Below are positions 9,192-16,722 of a stretch of DNA of 16,722 nt, one piece after another; position 1 is the stretch's first letter; each line of letters begins with the position of its first letter. The notes beneath the pieces are model-generated. The model made no database searches. It saw only the letters and a list, made by a program, of their open reading frames with translations, and was not told the origin of the DNA. The translations under genes were made by a program, and so were the position numbers. Source of the DNA: Hyphochytrium catenoides. Taxonomy: Eukaryota; Sar; Hyphochytriomycetes; Hyphochytriales; Hyphochytriaceae. The stretch spans positions 1 to 16,722 of the forward strand of contig FLMG01002354.1 in NCBI GenBank assembly GCA_900088475.1. Reading direction: 5' to 3'.

Positions 9192-11954
9192 TTATAGGCT
9201 CCGTCGGTAGTGAAGGTTCGCGCGCCTGAATCTTAACAGGACGGGCCTTGCGGTGTGTCTTAGATACCACATTGTCTCCTTGAAACCCAAGGAGAGCACT
9301 GAGTCTTCGTTGATAGCCACCACAACGCTGCCCTCGAGTTCCAAAGAGCGTGATGGTTGACCAGGGTAGGACGTGCGTCGGAGCCACCGAGAAGGAGCGG
9401 TTGACTGAATTCTGCGTACTTCCACTGAAAGGCCGTCAAAACCAGTCTCCAACTGTAGGCCCATGAGACCTACACGCCGCCAGACGAAACAAGCAGAGAG
9501 GGAAGAAGTTAGGTCAAATGGGTTCTCTGTGTCCCTTTGGCGGCGGCGGGTTTCACTTTCGAAATGCGGCGGGGTCTCATTTGCCTCAAAGCTTTTGAGC
9601 TGATAGCAATATCAGGGAGAAACAGTCGTAGCTCAGAATAAACAAACATAGACACCTCTCAGGCTGTGAAAGGCGAAGCAACCCGTAGCTGGTCGTAGAG
9701 CTGGTTCATCAGTTTCTGGTCTTGTGTCCTCACCTTCTCCGAAGAGGACTTCAATCTCGCCCTCTGCCATTGGAGGCTTTGGAAGCAGTGGGACTATGGG
9801 CCGAGCGACGATTGAATCATAGAGATCGCTCAGGAAGTCCGCTGGAAAGTCCTCACCTCCATCGATTCCGCTGTTGATTTTGATGAACTCGTCCTGAAAG
9901 TGATTAGAAAGGCTAGATTAGTGTCGGTTGTTTCCTTACGCTTGGCTTCCTAGCGTCAACTCTCTCTCCGCTTTCTCACCCTTAATTATTAAAGTCTTCT
10001 TAAGCGAAATGTCCCTGTGATCTTATATCTCTTCTGTTCGCCAGTTCTACCCTTCTGTTCTGCTGGTGGCTCTGTCATCAATTTAATCCAACTCGCTCGC
10101 TCTACCTCGGAGTCTATCTTCCCGCCCTGTAACCAACCCGGCTTCACCTCCAGCTTCAAGCTCTTCACGAGCCTAAAGTGCTTTACCTTTGACATTTTCT
10201 GCCGGTTTACTAAAGAAGGGTGATGGGCCTCGGTACTGAGCATAATGACAGAGAAGGAAAGAATGTGAAGCCCATCGGCTGTTCTTGCCGTCCTCTCTTG
10301 CTCCGTCTTTTCCCTCTCTCGCTGGTAGAAAGATTCTGCAAAGGCCTGGAGAATGCGGTCGATCTGCTGGGCCTCTCCTTTCCACTGGAAAGTACCCAAA
10401 AAGACCCGCAGCGCGACATCGTAGGCCGTGCATTTAAAGTCGAAGGCTAGGGAGAGTGAGAAGGATCTTATGAGCCATGCACAGACGTACGAGCAGAGGC
10501 GTCAAAAGCAAACCGCCGCTTGTCAAATAATGAGGACAAGCGAGGGACGGACAGATTAGGGACTAGAAGCTCTACGGGAAGGGTACGGCCACAGAAGTCG
10601 TCTGAGATCTAAGCAGGGTTACGACCTACATTTAGCGTAGGAACGCAAAATGCTTATATGAAGTGGATCAGGACTGGAAAGGAGCTCTCCTATCTGGAAA
10701 GCGGAACATGTGATAGGTCAGCGGTCAGCAAAAGATGGAAAGTCAGAACCAAGGCGTAGAGAGGCACTTGAGCGATTGATTTTTGCCCCGAGGGCCGTAT
10801 TCAGGAAATTCAACAGAGTCACGAAGACGTACCCTCCGTCGGTCCAACCCTCTGGCCCTTCGAAGAAACTGTGCGATGCCTAATGCGCTGCGCGCTAGCT
10901 CTGTCATTAAGAGTTATGATCAACCAACCCTCCTTGCTCGGAAGAAGAATCGCAACTCGATGAGAATCTATTGTAGGAATCAAAAATTGAAAACCATCCG
11001 GGCAGGACCCAATGTAAGAACTGCCCAGTACCCTTGAGGACTTTGAAACAGAGACTCTTGAAAAAGAGCTGGGGAAGCATTAGCTCTCAAGACGGCTCAG
11101 TTAATTAAATCGGAGAGATGGGAGGAGAGAACGACGAAAAAGGAAACTGAAGACGGTTGTACCTGAACGCAAGAGGAAGTCTACCGCCAACGCTGGATCT
11201 TCATTGAACTGCTGAACAAGAGCGCAGTGATAGTCTGCGGAACCAAAAGGCTGGTGAAGAAATCAGCGGTTAAGGATACTTTTGCAATCGGAAACTGCTA
11301 GTGTCAAGAAATGTGTCAATGTAGGGTAAGACGGTGCTGAGAAGGGAGAGAGCGCATGAGCAGCATGGGCATCTAGAGCGAGAATTTAACCTAGGTCTCA
11401 ACAATGGGCTCTAAAGATAGATTAGTGCAAGTGCTTAAGAGAAGTACTGACATAAAGGGCAATCATTACCCTGGCAAAGCGGTCATAGAAGCCTTCTATA
11501 GGTCAAAGACCAGCCTGAGACTGTAGGCATAAGATACTAGTGAAGACAGGCTAAAAGTAATGAAACACACCTCATGCTCCTCGTCTTCTGGGGAGTAGAC
11601 AAGGCGATGAATGTGAAAATATCCGCAGTCCGCGCACTGGCGATGCGGGGAGCCCGCTACTGTTTTTGAGGATGACGACCGTCTACGCGTTCGGCTAGGC
11701 GACGAAGACGATGGGGAGCGCGAGTAACTGGAAGAAGAAGGAAGGGAGAGGGGCTTGAAGATCTCGCTAGGGAGAACTCTTGTTGGATACCGACTCTGGT
11801 AGATAGACCGTTTCCAGTCGCTGGTAGGAGTATTTACCGCCGGTTGCTCTCCATTCTCCTCACACAGGCCTGCCTGTAGTTCTTTGGCTGACTCGCTACT
11901 TCGGTTCGCTGGTGCTAGAGATGAGGGAGATGAGATGAAGGCATTCCGCCTCAT
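9192..11954 (-). CDS. Arf guanine nucleotide exchange factor: Sec7 domain plus C-terminal PDZ-like domain
   Basis: Seven exons: 11954-11571, 11250-11163, 10900-10833, 10693-10630, 10446-10187, 9893-9734 and 9469-9192. Phases agree at every join and the protein is 433 residues. Residues 1-128 are Ser/Arg-rich and probably disordered, with one CADC pair. The Sec7 domain spans about 135-330: FNEDPALAVDFLL opens it, then GIAQFLRR and IGELLSSPDP. FQWKGEAQQIDR carries the glutamic finger (Glu226) that expels the nucleotide from Arf, followed by the Arf-binding loop FSVIMLSTEAHHP (266-278), DEFIKINSGIDGG and the closing helices. Residues about 343-425 look like a PDZ domain: MGLQLETGFDGLSVEVRRI, then GSVVVAINEDSVLSLGF and ARPVLLRFRR. 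No PH, DCB or HUS domain is present, unlike cytohesins, BRAGs or BIG/GBF proteins. It likely activates Arf on membranes, with PDZ-mediated targeting inferred. The join of exon 1 to exon 2 is the least certain. Confidence 0.92.
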
Positions 11955-13056
11955 GTTTATAGGAGCAGGATAAGATGAGAATTGAACGGAGAAGCTATTC
12001 GGTTGCTTTGTTGGCAGCTCTGGCTAGGACATTTATACTTTTCCAAGATTATCTGTTCTCACGCCTCTCTCTTATGAGAGCTTGATTTTTTGCACGCTCT
12101 AGCTGGGCCGTTCAGCCGTTGCTAGATCGCATCGCTAGCCGAAGCAGGACATTGGACGTAGAGCGTCAGTTCTGATTGGACTCCAAAGAAGGGCACGTCG
12201 TCTCAGGACGTGAAGGGTTTACAACGACAAGGCTGAGAATAGCTGCTTTAATGGGGTACGAGAGCGAGGGTTACTGGGACAGGATGAGGAACTTGCAGAC
12301 GGGCTAATGCTAAAGGATACCCGGCCAAAGAGAGAGAGAGAGAAGACGGACAGACAGGCGCGTCAGAGGCGGGAGCGAGCCGCCGGGCAAGAGGTGGCGG
12401 CAAACTCTCAGCTACGGACATCTCTTCACGTCATGGGCGTTACCGGGGACGGTAGATACCAGGACCGCTGGTAGATACCCACTTGTTTGGGACTGTGAGA
12501 ACCACGCGGTTTACCACCTCACAAACGTTGAAGGGAGTGCGGTAGATAACAGAAATGTATGTGGTAGCTACCAGGAGTGCAGTGTAGTTTATAAGAAATG
12601 ACAAAGATCTCTTCTTCTTACAGTTTGCGCACTTTGGCACCAAGTAGTAAAGTGTCTGACACAGAAGGAAGAGAGGAGTCAACGGCCAGAGTTTGGCAGG
12701 CCCTATTCATCCGCCTGCCCTCGTGGAAGCACAACCTTAACCGGAGATCGGAAGCCCTTGAGACGGTGCGTCGCGGCAAGCCGTACTCTGAAGTTACTCT
12801 GGTACTGGAGTTGGTTGTGCAAACTAGGGCTTTCTAGGGCAAGGGGCTCGAGCCAAGCCGTCATCATTGGATGCGAAAAAGTCTATTCCCTCTTTCTTGC
12901 CTCTGCCATTCCGTACCAGGTGCTTTACATATCACTGAGCTTGCTCTATCTCTTCAGCAGAGCGGTGACTTGCGCTTGTAACGACGGTTTATACGGCTAT
13001 GCAAAGCTAGTTGGGGAGACAAGCAGTGTTTTCCTTTTCGGAAGCTCATAGAAAGG
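11955..13056. promoter_or_regulatory. Divergent intergenic region between the Sec7-PDZ gene and the LYR gene
   Basis: About 1.1 kb between two outward-facing start codons, so it should hold both promoters and 5' UTRs. It contains a short GA run at about 12331-12345, a GC-rich patch near 12360-12405 and a cluster of four GGTAGATA-like repeats at 12451-12575. Open frames on both strands are short and show no family similarity. Confidence 0.45.
12451..12575. repeat. Cluster of four GGTAGATA-like direct repeats
   Basis: Copies: 12451 GGTAGATACCAGGA, 12470 GGTAGATACCCACT, 12541 GGTAGATAACAGAA and 12562 GGTAGCTACCAGGA. The first and last match at 13 of 14 positions. Spacings between starts are 19, 71 and 21 bases, so the copies fall in two pairs. 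They lie about 500-600 bases from each flanking start codon. Confidence 0.6.
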
Positions 13057-13386
13057 ATGCATCCTTTAGTTCGTGATTTATACAGGCGCTTCGTGCATGT
13101 GGGTCGCGACTATCCCTTAGGCTGGAGCGCTATACGAGATAAAGTCAAGCAAGAATTTTTCAAGAAAAAAGAGATAAGGGACGAGGTGGAGCTGAAGAAG
13201 GCTATCAAGGATGGCCGGTATATGGTTCGAGAGATGATTGGCGTCATTCAGATGAAGAAGTACAGAGCTCTGAACCAGAGATATACCTCCCCCGAGAACC
13301 AAGAAGCTCTGACAGAGCTCCGGCAGAGATATGCACACCTGTTCGGCGACCTTGACAAACATGGGAGCGGCCTCAACAGTCATTAA
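13057..13386 (+). CDS. LYR-motif mitochondrial protein, ETFRF1 (LYRM5)-like
   Basis: Single-exon gene of 109 residues with an ATG in good context (A at -3). The LYR signature is at residues 8-10 (DLYRRF). GRDYP at 17-21 and KYRALNQRY near 68-76 are the features that separate ETFRF1/LYRM5 from other LYR proteins, and the length is close to that of the roughly 90-residue animal protein. Family members act in the mitochondrial matrix with the acyl carrier protein. ETFRF1 binds electron transfer flavoprotein and displaces its FAD, lowering its activity. No long presequence is visible, as is usual for small LYR proteins. The next gene, facing it, encodes a mitochondrial ribosomal protein, but this is probably chance. 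Other LYR proteins are the alternative, and less likely given the GRDYP and KYRA motifs. Confidence 0.88.
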   Translation: MHPLVRDLYRRFVHVGRDYPLGWSAIRDKVKQEFFKKKEIRDEVELKKAIKDGRYMVREMIGVIQMKKYRALNQRYTSPENQEALTELRQRYAHLFGDLDKHGSGLNSH

Positions 13387-13834
13387 CCCTCTGGGGCCAG
13401 CGTCAACGCTACTCAACCTGGGGAATAAGAGCACCCATGGTCTTCTTTGACCATGCCGGCTGTTATTGCTTAAGAACTCACTCTTTATTGACGACTATCT
13501 GTCGTTGTCTCCGACATCCTTCAGCTTCTCAATTCTTCAGTATGAGGAACCCATGCGTAGCAAACAGTCGGAGAGTCGAGAGAGTCCAGAACTAATCTAA
13601 AGGCTCCAGCAATCCAAGAAAGAAGTCTGATGACCTAAGAGCCAGAACGTTGGAAGCGGATTTTTAGACTATCGTTGAATAACTCTGCAGTTTCTGATGT
13701 GTCAACGACAGCCTCTAAATACAATGAGTAGAGTTCGAGAGGGGCTTCCTTTCTGCGGCCATCCAGCGACTGGTGATCCAGACTTGTACAGGAATGCACA
13801 AGTAGCAAAGGGTTGAGGGTTGAAAGTCTTAGGG
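13387..13834. other. Convergent 3' region between the LYR gene and uL23m
   Basis: About 450 bases between facing stop codons. A minus-strand AATAAA (TTTATT at 13484-13489) lies about 345 bases past the uL23m stop, and an AATAAG variant lies about 40 bases past the LYR stop. No gene is recognised. Confidence 0.45.
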
Positions 13835-14321
13835 TCACTGTGCTTCTTTCTGAGGAAGTTTGACGGTCACTACGGCCTTTTTGTACGCCTTTTCCTTATA
13901 TATCCGGTGTCCATATTCAGCTCGTTTCACTTTGCCTGAAAAAGGTAGGAATCCGGTGAGGGAGCATAAGGCACAAAAGTGCTATTGGTGCCATCTCAAT
14001 CTTCCTGCTTGCTTTCACTCTATCTCCTTTCCTTCGCGGTCTAAGCGATAGCCCCTCTTCTGCCAGCTTCTCGTGTAGCCAGCTGGAGGGCTCATCTGCA
14101 GAAACCCTAGCTATTCTATGGTCGTACTCACCGTCGTAGTTCTGGGTGTTAATCCTGAGAATATCAAGGCCGTAGAGCTTTGTCAGATACTCCTTGATGT
14201 CCTTCTTGTTATACTTTGGATCTACGCGGAAGACAAGCTCATTCTCCTTGTACTTTGTGTTAGCAGTCTTCCGGATGAGAGTGACAGCCATGTTTGGCAA
14301 CCGAAGCCTGTTCCATACCAT
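13835..14321 (-). CDS. Mitochondrial (bacterial-type) large-subunit ribosomal protein uL23m
   Basis: Two exons, 14321-14132 and 13935-13835, separated by a 196-base intron with a strong GTGAGT donor and a TTTTTCAG acceptor. The phase-1 join restores a Gly codon, giving 96 residues. The N-terminus MVWNRLRLPNMAVTLIRK, the segment VDPKYNKKDIKEYLTKLYGL at about 33-52 and the C-terminal KKAVVTVKLP match the L23/MRP20 family as found in mitochondria, where uL23m lies at the peptide exit tunnel. A reading of the first exon without splicing continues into the intron and gives a false 134-residue frame. Separation from a plastid L23 rests on the LPN...VFRVDP type N-terminus and is an inference. An upstream in-frame extension was not needed. 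Confidence 0.9.
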
Positions 14322-15961
14322 TTCTCCCCGATAATAAATAAAATCACAGATCTAAAGACCAGTTCCTTAACGTTTTGACCAAAGGCTAGCAGATACAGGG
14401 CTGCACGAGTCTTCTGGCTAAGATCTGGGACATTGCAGAGCTTCACACTGGAGCTTCTGATCTCAATCTGCAGACCGAGCTTGGCCTCCATCCAGACCAG
14501 ATGACGGCCAGGATGGGTGGGCGGGGAAGATGGGCATTATCGTGCCCTAGACCAGACATGTGATTTATAATAGATAACTAAATATTCTTCCTGTGTGATC
14601 ATCTTTCCGCGGGTTCCCTTTGTTGAAGTCATACAAGATACGAAGTGCAAGGAGTGGTTAGACAGTGTGAAGCTCAGTACCAGACAGAGCTGGTTGTTAT
14701 CCTGATGATAATTATAATTGATTGGATAGGAGAGATATCAGAAGAGCATCACGAGATACAGGAATGTATGAACAAGGAAGGCCAAGCTGTGACCGAACGG
14801 GTTTCCGTAACCTCCATGATGATGGCCGATTTCTTGCGCCAGCCATCGAACTTGCCTCTCCCGCACTCGTTCTCCCTCTTTCCTTTCTCTGTCTCTCCGG
14901 ATATATACCTATAACTCCATATCGCCCTATCTCGTATTTATCGACTTTTCTTTGGACGGCGCTCTGTCTCGTGACGCTTGGTCTCCCTCCATCTCTCTGT
15001 CTCTTTTCCTTTCCTGCTAATGGCTGGGGTGAATGCTCGCCAAGAAAGAGCAAGGGCAGATGAGACAGAGTAGTTTAAATGAGAGACAGAGTTAGCAAGC
15101 CTGGAGCTAGAGCCACCTCAATAGGAGAGAAAGTCAGAGTTGAGGGAGGAGAGATGGATGGAGACCCTGCAAAGAGATACAGAGATAGTGTCAAGAGAAA
15201 CCGAAGTGGAAGAGAGGAAGAGAGAGAATCTCTTGCACACCTTTCCATCTCCACTGCGCTGTGGGGCTGTTAAAACTGGGGTGAGACAGAGAGGGAGAGA
15301 GAGGCATCGCATTGCTGGTAACTAGACAGAACAAGGGAAGGCAGATCTGTAGACAGATCGAGAAAGAGAGAACGAGAGAGAGAGAAAAATGGTGAACGGT
15401 GAGGAGTCTAACTGTCTCTTCGCCTCCACTCTATTTGGTACTAAGAAAATCTAACATTATTCATAGTCTCCTGCCGTTCGCGTGTCCTCTGAAGGCTTGG
15501 GAATAGCACCGGTCGCCCCCTCTGTCTTTCTCACTCATAGTGCTTTACCCTCTCTAAGCATGTCTCTCGCTCTCCGCCTTACTGCCTTGAACTTGAAAGG
15601 AGGGCCCCACAGTTCTGGTCGCAGTCGCCCAATGGCCGGCTGGCAGGGAGGGAACATAACCTTCCGAGAAAGAAGGGAAGAGGGCGACGGCAGCATTGGA
15701 CGGAAGAAAGTCCCGCCGCAGATTCTTTGAACTGAAGGCTCCATAGCCAACCTTCAGGATCCACAGCATCTCAGCATCTCTCACTGTTGCTGCTTCTGTT
15801 CTCAGTTCTCTAGCTCTCCATAAGTTTTTTACTCGTCTGAGCTTGCAAAGATATATCTTTCCTCTTCTCACAGCTTCCATCTTCGTCATCTTGGCAATTG
15901 TGCTCTCTAGCACATATATGCGCTACCCGCAAAAGGCTACGCTATTATAAGAGGAAGAACA
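14322..15961. promoter_or_regulatory. Long divergent intergenic region between uL23m and the phosphate transporter
   Basis: About 1.64 kb between outward-facing start codons, the largest gap here. It holds a pyrimidine-rich block at about 14866-15021, followed by purine-rich GA tracts at about 15046-15400. Open frames on both strands, up to 119 codons at 15913-15554 on the minus strand, have no recognisable similarity. A non-coding first exon of either gene could be hidden here. Confidence 0.45.
15046..15400 (+). repeat. Purine-rich GA/GAGACA imperfect repeat tracts
   Basis: Repeated GAGAGA, GAGACA and AAGAGA units, densest at about 15200-15230, 15280-15302 and 15360-15387, with purines on the plus strand. 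The composition resembles the tract at 3075-3250. It lies 560-920 bases upstream of the transporter start. Coding is unlikely because every frame gives only low-complexity Arg/Glu/Ser runs. Confidence 0.7.
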
Positions 15962-16722
15962 ATGGATGATGCGACATACCGGAGCTATATGGCTTCCACC
16001 TCTCCCTCAGGGGCGGAGGAAGAGTGGTACTTCTCTGATTCCACCTCTGCCGCCAGTGCAAAAGAAGTACCAGATGTTGCGGACCTCGATCATGACTTTG
16101 CGGAATCTGGAATGCGCAATGAGTCTTCATTTCTTGATTCAGAGGCAAGCGGAGAGCCTGTTAGCTATTACTTTGCTGACAAGACATCCGTAGTGAAGGA
16201 CTTGGCGCCAGGAAAGACTCCTGAAGAGAAGAGGGAGGCTCGAAGAAAATGGGCTATCAAGATTCTTTGGTTTCTCCTCTTTGTCTTTGCCTCTCTCCTC
16301 TCTCTCTACTTCTTCCTTGTAGCCATCAGGTGGATTGGAGACTCATTCATCCTGCTGCTTGGCTGCTCTGCTCGCTCCACCTTTGACTTTGCGTCTAATC
16401 CCTTGGCAGGTCTTATGATTGGCACAGCTGTGACAGCACTCCTCCATAGCTCAGGAACGGTGACATCGTTGACGGTTGCGTTGGTGGGGGCTAACGCTTT
16501 GAGTATCGAAGAGGCAGTCCCGTTGATGATGGGCGCTAATGTCGGAACAACGGTGTCTGCTCTACTGGTGGCGTTTGGGCATTATAAGGACAACGAGAAG
16601 TTTGAGCGGTCCATGGCAACAGCGTCGGTGCATGCTTTTTATAATATTTGCTCTGTCCTTGTGCTCTATCCAATTGAGCTCATCTTTCATCCTCTAGAGA
16701 AGCTCTCTCTCTATCTGGCTGA
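15962..16722 (+). CDS. Na/Pi cotransporter family protein (SLC34/NaPi-II-like), N-terminal part
   Basis: Open from the ATG at 15962 to the window edge: 253 complete codons plus two bases, so the 3' part is missing. Residues 1-99 are hydrophilic, cytosolic and acidic/Ser-rich, ending in a Lys/Arg-rich stretch. Residues about 100-122 form the first membrane helix. Residues 149-209 hold the first Na/Pi cotransporter repeat: GLMIGTAVTALLHSSGTVTS, then the family motif PLMMGANVGTTVSALL near 187-202. SVHAFYNICSVLVLYPIE (222-239) matches the conserved helix after it. Family members carry inorganic phosphate with sodium across the plasma membrane or an internal membrane. The usual QSSS motif of SLC34 reads HSSG at 162-165. 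The second repeat should lie beyond the window. Confidence 0.9.
   Translation, partial: MDDATYRSYMASTSPSGAEEEWYFSDSTSAASAKEVPDVADLDHDFAESGMRNESSFLDSEASGEPVSYYFADKTSVVKDLAPGKTPEEKREARRKWAIKILWFLLFVFASLLSLYFFLVAIRWIGDSFILLLGCSARSTFDFASNPLAGLMIGTAVTALLHSSGTVTSLTVALVGANALSIEEAVPLMMGANVGTTVSALLVAFGHYKDNEKFERSMATASVHAFYNICSVLVLYPIELIFHPLEKLSLYLA

Noticed and set aside
11470-11495. Possible 26-base mini-exon encoding EGFYDRFAR in intron 1 of the Sec7-PDZ gene
   Set aside because: It needs a phase-1 donor, but the preceding exon ends in phase 0 at GAG|GTGTGT. The alternative phase-1 donor creates a stop codon. Joining exon 1 directly to 11250 keeps frame.
13917-14321. Unspliced 134-codon reading of the uL23m gene
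   Set aside because: Similarity to L23 stops exactly at the GTGAGT donor at 14131 and resumes, in phase, after the acceptor at 13936, so the tail is intron translation.
14222-14491. Minus-strand 89-codon frame overlapping the uL23m start
   Set aside because: It is in another frame, has no similarity to known families, and uL23m already starts with a complete family N-terminus at 14321.
15554-15913. Minus-strand 119-codon frame upstream of the transporter
   Set aside because: No family similarity, no joinable exons, and it occupies the expected promoter region of the divergent pair. It remains possible but unsupported.
1-16722. Prokaryotic-type systems (CRISPR, toxin-antitoxin, prophage, insertion sequences) or retroelements
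   Set aside because: No regularly spaced repeats, transposase, reverse transcriptase or integrase motifs were seen; spliceosomal introns throughout mark it as nuclear eukaryotic DNA.

Overview
This window is nuclear DNA from a eukaryote. Six of its seven credible protein-coding genes belong to eukaryotic or mitochondrial families, and four of them are split by GT-AG introns of about 70 to 340 bases whose phases match exactly when the exons are joined. The gene content and compact layout suggest a protist. A single-celled alveolate (apicomplexan or chromerid relative) is my best guess, but nothing here proves it. No rRNA, tRNA, CRISPR array, transposon or viral gene was recognised.

Layout, left to right. 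1-1004: no gene. 1005-2304 (-): secreted cysteine-rich protein with Frizzled-type cysteine spacing and a C-terminal hydrophobic tail, 4 exons. 2305-3641: no gene, holds a GA-rich tract. 3642-5357 (-): 571-residue Ser-rich, probably disordered protein of unknown function, one exon. 5358-6110: divergent promoter region. 6111-8673 (+): TSR3, an 18S rRNA modification enzyme, 6 exons. 8674-9191: shared 3' region. 9192-11954 (-): Arf-GEF with a Sec7 domain followed by a PDZ-like domain, 7 exons. 11955-13056: divergent promoter region with a short repeat cluster. 13057-13386 (+): LYR-motif protein of the ETFRF1/LYRM5 type. 13387-13834: shared 3' region. 13835-14321 (-): mitochondrial ribosomal protein uL23m, 2 exons. 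14322-15961: long divergent region with pyrimidine-rich then purine-rich blocks. 15962-16722 (+): N-terminal part of a Na/Pi cotransporter family protein, running off the right edge.

The genes do not form an operon-like unit. They are individually transcribed housekeeping and membrane-traffic genes, covering ribosome maturation, Arf activation, mitochondrial translation, flavoprotein regulation and phosphate transport, with two lineage-specific proteins. From 3642 onward, neighbours alternate head-to-head and tail-to-tail.

The two most unusual items are the Frizzled-like cysteine-rich protein and the Sec7-PDZ fusion. All exon joins were made by eye from splice signals, phase and family similarity. 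No transcript or database evidence was available.
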